Positions 1-7,639 of a stretch of DNA of 47,566 nucleotides are shown piece by piece. A program made the position numbers and the translations under genes. Each line of letters begins with the position of its first letter. Position 1 is the first letter of the stretch. The stretch is from Candidatus Collierbacteria bacterium GW2011_GWB2_45_17 (GTDB taxonomy: Bacteria; Patescibacteriota; Microgenomatia; UBA1400; MFAQ01), in NCBI GenBank assembly GCA_001001485.1, contig LCKO01000002.1, positions 1-47,566 on the forward strand, written 5' to 3'. A model generated the notes under the pieces. That model ran no database searches, was not told the origin of the DNA, and worked only from the letters and a program-made list of their open reading frames with translations.

Positions 1-54
1 AGATGTCTTTTTTGGTTGCCATAGTCATAGACGACTACGGTAACCTATTTATGA

Positions 55-327
55 TCTATCCACACCTTTCTTGGTAACATTATTTGTGATCTATATCGAT
101 TAATTTCCAAATACATCAAAATTGCTTTATACTTTTTCGTTCTTTCTTTCCTGTTTGAAATTACAGCCATACAACTTAACCAATGGTCGTTCCCTGGAAA
201 TCATTTTATTGGATGGGTTGAAATATTTGGTTACCGTTTTCCGATTGAGGAATTTTTCTTCTACTTTATAATGTGTTCAGTGGGAGCCATATCCTATTAC
301 GAGTTCTTCGACGACGACAGAAAGTAA
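55..327 (+). pseudogene. C-terminal fragment of a lycopene cyclase domain protein, probably frameshifted
   Basis: The reading frame ending at 325-327 encodes a hydrophobic stretch with FEITAIQLNQWSFPG, FIGWVEIFGYRFPIEEFFF and a YYEFFDDDRK terminus. These are hallmarks of the C-terminal half of lycopene cyclase domain proteins (CrtYc/d type, carotenoid ring formation in the membrane). The frame is closed upstream by a TGA at 52-54 and has no ATG/GTG/TTG that would give a full domain. The first 75 bases are open in another frame (MSFLVAIVIDDYGNLF). Either the gene is frameshifted near 55-77 or only a decayed remnant is present. The family assignment rests on motif memory. It converges on the ABC permease gene, 3 nt away. 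Confidence 0.55.
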
Positions 328-330
328 AAG

Positions 331-1128
331 TCACCTCTTTCGAAACCCAAGCGACAACGCAAAAACTACTAAGGAAATCAGAACGATTGTTCCACCGGTT
401 GAGAGATTCAGATAAAACGAAGCAAAGATTCCCGTCACCACCGAAAACAGAGATACCAGTTCCGCAATCACAATAGTTTTGGTAAAACTCTGTCGGAACT
501 GCAAAGCCGTCACCACCGGAATCACCATTAACGCCGAAATAAGCAGTACCCCCACAATAGGGATGGAAAGTGAAACCGTCAAAGCCGCCAAGATAATCAG
601 TAATGTGTTTATAAATCTGGTGGGAATTCCACTTACCTGGGCCGACTCTTCATCAAAAGTAATGTAGATGAGTTCTTTGTAAAACAGAAAAATACTCGTC
701 GCCACCACCGCTCCCAAGACCCTGATAATGTAAAGATCCGTCTGTTTGACTGTCACAATCGAGCCAAACAAATAGTTCAAGAGTCCCACGTTAAAGCCAT
801 GTGCCAAGCTAATCAGAACCACCGCTAAAGCTAGGCTTCCTGAAAGAAATATCGCCAACGCCGACTCCCCGTAAATTTTCTTTGATATCCGCAGTCTCTC
901 AATCACAACCGAGGACAGCACTGTCGAAACCAAAGCTGTCATAATTGGATTGATCTGTAATAGAAAACCTACCGCAATACCGGCGAGAGACACATGGGCC
1001 AAGGTATCGGCGATCAAAGAATACCTTCTTAAAACCAAAAACATTCCAATCAAGGGAGCAATCAGCCCAATAATCACTCCGGCTTCAAAGCCCCGAACTG
1101 CAAAGCTATATTGAAACAACTCAAACAT
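331..1128 (-). CDS. Metal ABC transporter permease (ZnuB/MntB type)
   Basis: A 265-residue, strongly hydrophobic protein with about eight transmembrane segments, the usual size of the ABC-3 family that moves zinc or manganese across the cytoplasmic membrane. It starts MFELFQYSFAVRGFEAG and carries the family-like stretch FLVLRRYSLIADTLAHVSLAG near residue 30. It is the last gene of a three-gene minus-strand operon (binding protein, ATPase, permease) and its start overlaps the ATPase stop by 8 nt, so translation is probably coupled. The metal cannot be told from the sequence. The family is clear. Confidence 0.9.
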   Translation of the reverse strand: MFELFQYSFAVRGFEAGVIIGLIAPLIGMFLVLRRYSLIADTLAHVSLAGIAVGFLLQINPIMTALVSTVLSSVVIERLRISKKIYGESALAIFLSGSLALAVVLISLAHGFNVGLLNYLFGSIVTVKQTDLYIIRVLGAVVATSIFLFYKELIYITFDEESAQVSGIPTRFINTLLIILAALTVSLSIPIVGVLLISALMVIPVVTALQFRQSFTKTIVIAELVSLFSVVTGIFASFYLNLSTGGTIVLISLVVFALSLGFRKR

Positions 1129-1882
1129 GTTTGTGATGATGAATAAATTTGGAATCGCCGTAAAGCTTTTTCATCTCTTCTTTGACAAAACTCTTCGGAT
1201 CGTCGTCATAGCTGAGTTTCCTGTTTACAAAAGCAATTTCCGTCACTTCATTTACCACCGCCTCAATATCATGTGAGATAAAAACTAGTGTTAGACCAAG
1301 CTCGTGATTGAGTTTTTTTAGCAGTTGATAAAACTGATCTTGAGCCAGGGAATCCACCCCCGCCATTGGTTCATCCAAAAAGATTACTTCAGGCTGTCCT
1401 GCCAAGGCTCTGGCAATAAACACCCTCTGTTGTTGCCCACCGGAAAGGTCTCCAATGATTCGGTTTTTAAACTCAAACATTTCTACCTGTTTTAACGAGT
1501 CTCCAATGATTCTTTTATCCTCCTTGGTTAAGGACTTAAACAAACCTCTTTTACCATATCTCCCCATGGCCACCACTTCAAACACCGTTGCCGGAAAGTT
1601 CACATCAAAATTGATCACTTTCTGTGGTACATAACCCACCTTCGACCAGTCCTCGAAAGATTGAATATCTTCACCAAACATCTTGACCACTCCGATTTTT
1701 GGCATCAACAGGCCCAGCATAATTTTAATCAAAGTCGTTTTTCCTCCCCCATTAGGCCCTATCACTCCCAAGTAATCTCCCTTATGAATATTCAAATCCA
1801 CATTTTCCAGCACCAAATCTTCGTTATAAGCAAAGCTTACTCCGCTAACTTCAATGATGTTTTTTGTATGATCTACTGACAT
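1121..1882 (-). CDS. Metal ABC transporter ATP-binding protein (ZnuC/MntA type)
   Basis: A 253-residue ABC ATPase that powers the neighbouring permease. Visible motifs are Walker A GPNGGGKTT (residues 42-50), signature LSGGQQQRV (about 146-154), Walker B VIFLDEPMAG (about 168-177) and the switch histidine in FISHD. The C-terminus ends in a His-rich FIHHHKHV, which could be a metal-sensing or buffering tail; this is inference. It overlaps the binding-protein gene by 10 nt upstream and the permease gene by 8 nt downstream, a compact operon. Confidence 0.93.
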   Translation of the reverse strand: MSVDHTKNIIEVSGVSFAYNEDLVLENVDLNIHKGDYLGVIGPNGGGKTTLIKIMLGLLMPKIGVVKMFGEDIQSFEDWSKVGYVPQKVINFDVNFPATVFEVVAMGRYGKRGLFKSLTKEDKRIIGDSLKQVEMFEFKNRIIGDLSGGQQQRVFIARALAGQPEVIFLDEPMAGVDSLAQDQFYQLLKKLNHELGLTLVFISHDIEAVVNEVTEIAFVNRKLSYDDDPKSFVKEEMKKLYGDSKFIHHHKHV

Positions 1883-2793
1883 TCGAGTGCTATCCGTAAA
1901 TTTGCTAGATTTTCCTCCATTAAACTGAAGTAATTTTTCCCCTGCTCCATATCATTATCGCTTATTCCTTCAATCGGATCCAACACCAAAATCTTTATAC
2001 CCACTTCTTCCGCAATCGTCTCTGCCAATTTGGGGCTTGCTAGTCTCTCAAAAAAAATATACTTAATCTCCCTTTCTTTGACGAATCGTACAATTTCTGT
2101 CAGTAGTTTCGTCGAGGGTTCTTCTTCCGGTGTCAGACCGGCAATGGGGACTTGGGTCAACCCAAACTCACTCGCCAAGTAACCAAAGGCATCATGCGAG
2201 GTGACAAACTCTCGTCTTTGGCAGCTAACCAAACCGGAGAGATACTCTGTCTGTAATTTATTTAGTTTATCGTCCAAAATTTTGGCGTTTTCACTGTAGT
2301 AAGTCTCGTTAACTGGATCTATTTGTACCAAGTTTTCCAAAATTATCCGAGATTGTTTTTTAACCAGTTCCGGTGACAACCACACGTGTGGGTCATTCCC
2401 CTCAAATAATCCCTGTCCTGCCTCTACCACGATTACCCCTGTATTTTTCAAGTCTTCGTTGATCTTTTCTCCCCACGCTTCAAACTTTCCTACATTCAAA
2501 ATTAATAATTTTGCCCGTTGAATATCCATCATGTCTCTGGCTGTCGGTTCGTAATCGTGTGGTTCTACCCCCGCTGGAGTCATGTTTTTTACCTCTATTT
2601 TTTCTCCGCCGATTTCACTCGTTATAAAATACAGCGGGTAAAAAGATGCGACCACCGATATTTTTCCGCCGTCATTGCGCGTAGGGGCGACCCTTGCGGT
2701 CGCCCGATATACCGACAATTTATATAGATAAACACCAATCATTGTCCCAATAACAATTATCAGTACGAGACCAATGACATATTTTCGTTTCAT
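1873..2793 (-). CDS. Metal ABC transporter substrate-binding protein (ZnuA/TroA family)
   Basis: A 306-residue, membrane-anchored, extracytoplasmic metal-binding protein (cluster A-I). One N-terminal transmembrane anchor (MKRKYVIGLVLIIVIGT) precedes the domain. The likely ligands are visible: His in EPHDYEP, His in NDPHVWL, His in TSHDAFGY and an acidic residue in LDPIEG. No long His-rich loop is present, so Zn and Mn are both possible. I chose ATG 2793, not the longer frame to 2877: it gives a clean signal anchor, and a TACAAT box lies 9 nt upstream (minus strand, 2803-2808). Residues just after the anchor (YRATARVAPTRNDGG) are encoded by an inserted palindromic repeat at 2672-2706. It lies 20 nt downstream of comF. 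Confidence 0.9.
   Translation of the reverse strand: MKRKYVIGLVLIIVIGTMIGVYLYKLSVYRATARVAPTRNDGGKISVVASFYPLYFITSEIGGEKIEVKNMTPAGVEPHDYEPTARDMMDIQRAKLLILNVGKFEAWGEKINEDLKNTGVIVVEAGQGLFEGNDPHVWLSPELVKKQSRIILENLVQIDPVNETYYSENAKILDDKLNKLQTEYLSGLVSCQRREFVTSHDAFGYLASEFGLTQVPIAGLTPEEEPSTKLLTEIVRFVKEREIKYIFFERLASPKLAETIAEEVGIKILVLDPIEGISDNDMEQGKNYFSLMEENLANLRIALECQ
2672..2706. repeat. GTAGGGG-type palindromic repeat inside the metal-binding protein gene
   Basis: The element contains CATTGCG, then GTAGGGG and a hairpin with arms GGGCGACC / GGTCGCCC around CTTGC. The GTAGGGG start and CCC-rich end recur at 15116-15139 and 44123-44146, both intergenic and each with a different palindromic core. Here the element is read through in frame, between the membrane anchor and the mature domain, where extra residues are easily tolerated. 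Confidence 0.75.
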
Positions 2794-2813
2794 ACCAGTA
2801 GTATTGTAAATGA

Positions 2814-3488
2814 TTAGTGAGAGAGCGACAGCCCCCAGACCATTTTTACTCCTGCTTTCTTCAATACTTTGGTACACTCTCTCATGTCTGCTCCACTGGT
2901 AAAAACATCATCCACCAGCAATATTTTGAGTTTTTTCAGTTTTGAGTTTTTGAATTTTTCACTTATTTTAAACGCTCCTCGAATATTTTCCTCCCTCTCC
3001 TCCTTAGTCTTCATCGTTACCTGTTGCTTCGTATTTCTCTTTCTCTCCAAAACATTCTCCACCCGAACTAATAACTTTGAACCAATAACTTCCGCCAGCT
3101 CTCTGGCCTGGTTAAATCCTCTCCAGTTTTCGCGGTAAAAGTAAAGCGGCACAGGCACCAACATATCAAACCTTTCTCCCGTCTCAAACCTAAAGTCTTT
3201 CAAGACAATCCTCGCCAACTCTCTATTAAACCCATACTTTATTCCATCTATCACGGCGCGCGCGATAGGTTCTTGATATTCATAAATGGAAATCAGACCA
3301 TCCATTCCCCATTTGCTTTTACATCTCGGATGTGTCCATCCCATGAGCGACTTCTCACCACACATAGGGCAAACTTGGTCCACAAAGTCCAGCCTGTCAA
3401 CACAATCTTTACACAAAAAACTCCCCCAAACCCCACACCCCACACAGACCTTCGGAAAAACAAAATCAATCAAAGCGTCGAAAAACAT
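2814..3488 (-). CDS. comF: ComF family protein (phosphoribosyltransferase-like, DNA uptake)
   Basis: A 224-residue protein of normal ComFC length. The N-terminus carries paired cysteine motifs (CVGCGVWGSFLCKDC, then CPMCGEK) expected to bind zinc. The C-terminus has the PRPP-binding loop ILLVDDVFTSGAD. ComF proteins act in competence, handling incoming single-stranded DNA at the membrane; they have no proven enzymatic activity. The segment before the PRPP loop (FKNSKLKKLK) is encoded by a low-complexity, roughly 10-nt-period stretch (2927-2958) resembling the repeats found elsewhere in the window. Its promoter region overlaps that of the divergent smpB. Confidence 0.9.
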   Translation of the reverse strand: MFFDALIDFVFPKVCVGCGVWGSFLCKDCVDRLDFVDQVCPMCGEKSLMGWTHPRCKSKWGMDGLISIYEYQEPIARAVIDGIKYGFNRELARIVLKDFRFETGERFDMLVPVPLYFYRENWRGFNQARELAEVIGSKLLVRVENVLERKRNTKQQVTMKTKEEREENIRGAFKISEKFKNSKLKKLKILLVDDVFTSGADMRECTKVLKKAGVKMVWGLSLSH

Positions 3489-3501
3489 TCTTAATTCATA
3501 T

Positions 3502-3507
3502 TAGAAT
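3502..3507 (+). promoter_or_regulatory. -10 box of smpB, 6 nt before its GTG
   Basis: TAGAAT ends six bases before the GTG start at 3514, so transcription should begin at or next to the start codon. No good -35 box is visible. Confidence 0.45.
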
Positions 3508-3513
3508 ATAACA

Positions 3514-3951
3514 GTGAACGTGCAAAACAAAAAAGCCCTATTTGATTATGAGGTCATCGAGTCTCTCGAAGCTGGTATTGAACTTACTGGATCCGAAGTC
3601 AAAAGTATCCGCGCCGGCGGAGCCAATTTTGCCGGAGCTAGAGTCTTACTCGAAAGCGACGGTGCCTATCTAATTGGCTTAAATATTCAAAAATATCAGT
3701 TCAGTAGCTCGGAAGGCTACGATCCGTCGCGCACCAGAAGACTACTTCTTCATCGTAAAGAAATTATCTCTATCCAGACCAAAATGAGATCAAGCGGATT
3801 GACTTTAGTGCCTCTCAAGCTGTATAATAAAGCTAGTCTCATAAAGGTTCAGATTGCTCTAGTCCGAGGCAAGAAGAAGTTCGAAAAGAGAGAATTGATC
3901 AAGAAAAAAGCCTCAAATTTGGCACTGGCGAGACGTTTAAAAAACCAATAG
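3514..3951 (+). CDS. smpB: SmpB, tmRNA-binding protein
   Basis: A 145-residue protein of standard SmpB length. It binds tmRNA and delivers it to stalled ribosomes in trans-translation. Family stretches include NKKALFDYEVIESLEAGIELTG at the start, EVKSIRAGGANFAGARV, and a lysine-rich tail (KKFEKRELIKKKASNLALARR) that becomes helical in the mRNA channel. I chose GTG 3514 because the family begins a few residues before the KKALFDY motif and a -10 box lies 6 nt upstream. The partner RNA, ssrA, is encoded 486 nt downstream on the same strand. Confidence 0.96.
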   Translation: MNVQNKKALFDYEVIESLEAGIELTGSEVKSIRAGGANFAGARVLLESDGAYLIGLNIQKYQFSSSEGYDPSRTRRLLLHRKEIISIQTKMRSSGLTLVPLKLYNKASLIKVQIALVRGKKKFEKRELIKKKASNLALARRLKNQ

Positions 3952-3966
3952 CTGAAAGGACAACAA

Positions 3967-4209
3967 ATGGATCTGTTTTGGACGAAAATCATGCCGGAAT
4001 GTGTTTCCAAGTACCCTTGGGGTGGCGAATTTAATGCCAAAATGAGCCTGAAGAGGTATCAAGAAGGTCTTAAGGCAAAAATTAAAGCCATGGACGAGAA
4101 CGAATTTGACCTTTTTCTAGCCGCTGTTGTCATGCAGGCCAGTCGAGATCAGATGATGGGTGTCAACTTGACCGAAAAAGTCGGTTTCCTCAGAGGCCTC
4201 CGAGCCTAA
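3967..4209 (+). CDS. Small hypothetical protein between smpB and ssrA
   Basis: An 80-residue protein, not recognised. It is soluble, mixed-charge and predicted mostly helical (MSLKRYQEGLKAKIKAMDE, FDLFLAAVVMQASRDQMMG), with no transmembrane segment. The start has one of the few good Shine-Dalgarno sequences in the window (AAAGGA, about 6 nt before the ATG), 15 nt after smpB, so it is likely co-transcribed with smpB. A role in ribosome rescue is possible only by position. Confidence 0.65.
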   Translation: MDLFWTKIMPECVSKYPWGGEFNAKMSLKRYQEGLKAKIKAMDENEFDLFLAAVVMQASRDQMMGVNLTEKVGFLRGLRA

Positions 4210-4399
4210 CCCCTGTCATTGCGCCTGCCCGCCGTGGAGGGAGGGGGTACTCCGATGCGGCAATCTATATCAGAGACCATTGAATAATTACCTTACTTGT
4301 CATTCCCGACCTGATCGGGAATCCATCTGGAACTTATTTATATAGATCCCCGCCTTCGCGAGGATGACAGAACAGAGTTATTCAACAGTCTTAAATTAT
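4210..4399. repeat. Repeat-rich spacer upstream of ssrA
   Basis: No gene is visible. The spacer holds a CATTGCG...GGCAATCT element (4217-4266), a GTCATTCCCGACCTGATCGGGAATCCAT element (hairpin CCCGA..TCGGG, about 4299-4327), and the phrase CGCGAGGATGACA. An outer inverted pair, TTGAATAA near 4282 and TTATTCAA near 4378, brackets the second element. The same phrases recur at 12925-12951 and 15181-15294, so these are dispersed repeats, not a unique regulatory leader. Confidence 0.6.
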
Positions 4400-4428
4400 T
4401 TGATATTTATCTCCTTTTCTGCTATATT
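4400..4428 (+). promoter_or_regulatory. ssrA promoter
   Basis: TTGATA (4400-4405) and TATATT (4423-4428) are separated by exactly 17 nt. The -10 box ends 9 nt before the first base of tmRNA. This is a textbook sigma70-type promoter, suited to strong stable-RNA expression. Confidence 0.75.
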
Positions 4429-4437
4429 ATAGGTATT

Positions 4438-4832
4438 GGGGACGACAGGAATCGATGGAATAGTACGTTTACAGGTGCAAGCCGCCTTCGGTAATAGGCG
4501 TAAAAAAGACCAAAATACAACTGTCAATAAAGAAGACAAGTTACTTGGGTTCACTTCCACCGAAGTGGCTCAATCTCCCGCTCTCGCTTACGCATTTGCC
4601 TAAGCTCGAGTTTGAAGACGTCTTAGAGAGTAGCGGATCCAGGGCTCTCCTTAAGGCGATAAAACACCGGATTGAACGCTTTGAGTCCGATTTAGGCTCA
4701 AAGACTAACTTATTCTAAATCAAACTTAAGATGATCCTGTAAGACGGTAATCTTAAGAAAATCTGTCTTACTACGCTTGTAGAATCTGTAATCTTTCTGT
4801 TTCAGACGAGAGTTCAATTCTCTCCGTCTCCA
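4438..4832 (+). ncRNA. ssrA: tmRNA (transfer-messenger RNA)
   Basis: About 395 nt. The 5' end GGGGACG pairs with CGTCTCC (4825-4831) to form a 7-bp acceptor stem with one G-U pair, followed by discriminator A; CCA is not encoded. A T-arm-like GTTCAATTC lies near 4812-4820. By alignment with the conserved pre-tag AANUAnAACUG sequence, the resume codon is GTC at 4523. The tag reading frame then runs 26 codons (VNKEDKLLGF ... SPALAYAFA) to TAA at 4601-4603. The hydrophobic AYAFA end fits a protease degron, as in mycoplasma tags. A valine first codon is unusual; Ala, Gly or Asp is common. It abuts the stop of the convergent gene at 4846, and no terminator is visible. Confidence 0.93.
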
Positions 4833-4845
4833 CACTTCGCTCCGA

Positions 4846-6699
4846 TTACTTCAAAATCCCCACAACCCCGGGGAGTAACACCAACAGATTCCCTTGGGCA
4901 TCAAACTCCACATCTTTTGCCTGCTTTAACTTTTCAGATTTAAGAAGCTGAGAGCAAACACCCGTCTTTTTACTACACACCGCTACCGCTCCTGAGAAAT
5001 TATCCAAAAGAGCAATCTTGTCTCCCTCCGGTTCCACCGCCAATCGGCTAATCTTCATTCCTTCCGTCAAACCGCTAAGAGAATATTGTTCTTTACTGCC
5101 CCTCCTAAACCTCTCTACCTCTCCATCCTCTGCCACTACCCAAATATCAGCATCAATTGCCATGTCCACCGGAACAATACTCATATTTTGTCCTAGTTTC
5201 AACCATCTGACTCGTTCACCGAAACCATTTCCCACCACGACATATCTAAAAATCTCCTTGTTTCCCTGATCTAATACATACAAGTTTCCTCCAAATTTTC
5301 CCAAGACTATCGGTTTGACTACTGCCGCATCAAACTTAACCAAATCCTGGCCGTTTACTGCATTCCTCACTCCGCTTCCGGTTAAAACCATCATGTTGTT
5401 ACTATCCCCCACTGCATCCATCCATCCAAGACCCTCTCCTTTTCCTGCGGTCACTTTGATATCTTTATTTGATAAATCAACTGTCGTGACTACCCCCATG
5501 CTTCCGTCAAGCACTACCAACTGGTTGTCTTTTGTGAGTCCCATCCTATCGCCCTTAAATCCCTGTCTAACCAGATCAATTCTCGCCGCCTCTTCCACTT
5601 GACTCTCTTTTTCACCAGACACCAACGTCCAGGAATCCTCAATCTTTTTTCCCAAACCGTCCAGGTCTTTAACAAACTTTCCTTTTACAAACTCAGCTCT
5701 ATTAATCTCATAGACAGACTTGGAGTCTTGTATCAGCTTTCTGGCTCCGGATGGGTTGAGTGACACTAAACCGGCTGCTTCCGAAAGACTCTTTTCTATC
5801 GGCTCAGAAAATTCTTTCCATTTTTTCATCTCCGCCTCTCTCCTAATCTTTATCGAACCGGTAATCAAACTAATCAGCAATAATCCTAAAAACAATACCC
5901 CAAGCAGTACTGCCAATCTTTTTCTTTTTGAGTTCTCCCTCGGCCTGGTCATCAAGGGGGTTATCTTCATCCACCAATTAATCAGCTTCTCTTTAAGCCC
6001 TATCGGGCCAACATATCTCTCATCTGCCAAATCCAACTTGGCAACTTCGTCGGCTTTTTTTTCGGACACCACTATCATTTTTTCAAAAGACCCTTCTACC
6101 TCTTTTCTAACAAGCTTTTGAAAATCAAGAACCAGCCCCGCCGCCGCCAAGTTTTCGGTTTTTATACTTTCATTTAAGAGAGAAACTCCTGCTTCATCCA
6201 ACTCGGTTAACCTTCCCCTTTCTAACTTTTGAGACAGGCCATCTGTCCAGACAGCGACCCTATCATCATCTTCGACCTTCCCCTTTGCCACCTTTCCCTC
6301 CACCATATTTTCGGAAAAATTAAATTCTTTTCCATTTCTCAGAAGAGCCACCCCCGTCCCACCTGATCGAACCATCATTATTTCTCTTTCGCCATTCTTT
6401 AATAAAATCCACACCCAAACTCCGGCAAGTTCAGGATACTTATCTCTCCATTTTTGAAAAAAGTCACCCAGCTCTCCGCCATTTTCTATTTTATTAAAAG
6501 ACTCTTCTACCCAGTTCATTAGTTCTGCATCCTTCTCCGCCCATCCCTCTTTATCGGTTCCAAAAATAACTCCAAACAAAGCTCCCTTATCCAAAAGTTC
6601 TCTGTCATCAAAAGGAATTCGCGCATAAACCTGAGCCCATCCATTTGACCCATCTTCGTTAATTATTCTGAGAAAAGATAAACCGAGACCTGTGTTCAC
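4846..6699 (-). CDS. PP2C-like domain, transmembrane helix and propeller-like protein
   Basis: A 617-residue protein with three parts. Residues 1 to about 230 look like a degenerate PPM/PP2C phosphatase fold (FGVIFGTDKEGWAEKDAE, RSGGTGVALLRNG, DDRVAVWTDGLSQKL), lacking several of the metal-binding aspartates expected of an active enzyme. A transmembrane helix follows (about 256-278, LLGVLFLGLLLISLI). The outer part is helical and then shows repeated short beta motifs (DGSMGVVTTVDL, GGNLYVLDQGNKEIFRY, ADIWVVAEDGEVERF) typical of NHL-like propellers. I chose GTG at 6699 because it overlaps the upstream stop as GTGA; the longer frame to 6750 would overlap that gene more. Function unknown; a transmembrane sensor is an inference. 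Confidence 0.8.
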   Translation of the reverse strand: MNTGLGLSFLRIINEDGSNGWAQVYARIPFDDRELLDKGALFGVIFGTDKEGWAEKDAELMNWVEESFNKIENGGELGDFFQKWRDKYPELAGVWVWILLKNGEREIMMVRSGGTGVALLRNGKEFNFSENMVEGKVAKGKVEDDDRVAVWTDGLSQKLERGRLTELDEAGVSLLNESIKTENLAAAGLVLDFQKLVRKEVEGSFEKMIVVSEKKADEVAKLDLADERYVGPIGLKEKLINWWMKITPLMTRPRENSKRKRLAVLLGVLFLGLLLISLITGSIKIRREAEMKKWKEFSEPIEKSLSEAAGLVSLNPSGARKLIQDSKSVYEINRAEFVKGKFVKDLDGLGKKIEDSWTLVSGEKESQVEEAARIDLVRQGFKGDRMGLTKDNQLVVLDGSMGVVTTVDLSNKDIKVTAGKGEGLGWMDAVGDSNNMMVLTGSGVRNAVNGQDLVKFDAAVVKPIVLGKFGGNLYVLDQGNKEIFRYVVVGNGFGERVRWLKLGQNMSIVPVDMAIDADIWVVAEDGEVERFRRGSKEQYSLSGLTEGMKISRLAVEPEGDKIALLDNFSGAVAVCSKKTGVCSQLLKSEKLKQAKDVEFDAQGNLLVLLPGVVGILK

Positions 6700-6917
6700 G
6701 CTAATACTACTATAACAGTCGTTAGCAGTGTTAGACCAAAAAAGGCCCACATTACGATCTTCAGGCTCCTGCCAGTTGGCAGGTTTACCACTCTATCCAT
6801 CAAACTTTCTTGGCGCACCATTACCAGCGACAGTATCAGAATCAAGATCATTGAAATCTTCACCATCAAACTCACTATCATACTAAGATTGATCACTACT
6901 CCCGGTATTATTTCCAT
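6696..6917 (-). CDS. Small two-helix membrane protein
   Basis: A 73-residue protein with two hydrophobic helices (about 6-34 and 51-72) and a short charged loop. It is not recognised. It starts 10 nt inside the end of the PH-domain gene and ends with a 4-nt GTGA overlap into the PP2C-like gene, so the three form one translationally coupled unit. Part of the loop (NLPTGRS) is encoded by a CTGCC..GGCAG palindrome like the one at 37245-37268. Confidence 0.7.
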   Translation of the reverse strand: MEIIPGVVINLSMIVSLMVKISMILILILSLVMVRQESLMDRVVNLPTGRSLKIVMWAFFGLTLLTTVIVVLA

Positions 6918-7555
6918 GATTTTTCGGTTTCTTCTGTTAACTGCGAGATCAGAGCCGCTACCCTGTCCGGATAAGCAATCGATTCAAAGGTAAAAGCGGA
7001 CAACTCTCCGGAAGAGTCTGGGGTTTTTTGCTCCGACGCTGTTTGGACAATTACGTCACCGTAATTTAGCATACTGGCAAAGAATCCTTTCTGGGTATAA
7101 TTTACATCCTCTACCCTACTCATCTGGCAAACATTCACCGTCTTGCTTAAAAGCCCCACAAAGTCCACATCCACCAGTCTTTCGTTGGTAACAATATACA
7201 CGTTATAAAACCACATCAGAAAACTTTGTAGTCCGTAGAAGATTGTTCCCAAGTACCAAAGCATGGTCAGACTCACCAAAGTGTTACCGTCCAGTGCTTT
7301 GAAAAAAGGAAACTCCCCCCAGAAAAACGGTACCACGACAGCAAAACAGATCGCCACTACCCATCCGATGTTGGTAAAAAAATGCCTCCTTCCCAAAAGT
7401 AAAACTATTTCATCATCTTGTTGAGACTCAAATCTTAGATTGTTTGGCCTGGGAATACATGATCCAAAGGCACTTCCGGAAACACTTCCCCCCAGGATTT
7501 TCTTTATCTCGTCGGAGATTCCCTTCACCATTCCTGCTTTAAATACTTCAGGCAT
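6908..7555 (-). CDS. Membrane protein with bacterial PH domain (YdbS-like)
   Basis: A 215-residue protein. Two transmembrane helices (about 68-90 and 103-125) are followed by a PH-like domain with the family phrase YNVYIVTNERLVDVDF and, later, VEDVNYTQKGFFASMLNYGDVIVQTA (cf. YdbS/bPH2: 'ItdeRli', 'vedv...G.l..llgyGdi'). Such proteins sit in the membrane and bind partners or lipids. I chose ATG 7555 over the TTG at 7570 because TACAAT (7561-7566, minus strand) lies exactly 5 nt upstream, implying leaderless mRNA. First gene of a unit with the two-helix and PP2C-like proteins. Confidence 0.8.
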   Translation of the reverse strand: MPEVFKAGMVKGISDEIKKILGGSVSGSAFGSCIPRPNNLRFESQQDDEIVLLLGRRHFFTNIGWVVAICFAVVVPFFWGEFPFFKALDGNTLVSLTMLWYLGTIFYGLQSFLMWFYNVYIVTNERLVDVDFVGLLSKTVNVCQMSRVEDVNYTQKGFFASMLNYGDVIVQTASEQKTPDSSGELSAFTFESIAYPDRVAALISQLTEETEKSWK

Positions 7556-7581
7556 ATCTAATTGTACCAAATTACTTCCCC

Positions 7582-7630
7582 ATAGGGCCAGGCCTTATAG
7601 GGGATTTAATCCTTCAAGGCCTGGCCCTAT
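7582..7630. repeat. Palindromic repeat GGGCCAGGCCTT...AAGGCCTGGCCC, copy 1
   Basis: A 49-nt element with perfect 15-bp arms (ATAGGGCCAGGCCTT / AAGGCCTGGCCCTAT) around a 19-nt middle. Copies 2 and 3 are at 35759-35803 and 36092-36136. This one lies between the toxin stop (7640) and the PH-domain gene and could also act as a strong hairpin. Confidence 0.88.
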
Positions 7631-7639
7631 CGTCTCTCA

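Noticed and set aside
4790-4832. tRNA gene at the 3' end of ssrA
   Set aside because: The T-arm and acceptor strand belong to the tRNA-like domain of tmRNA; there is no anticodon arm.
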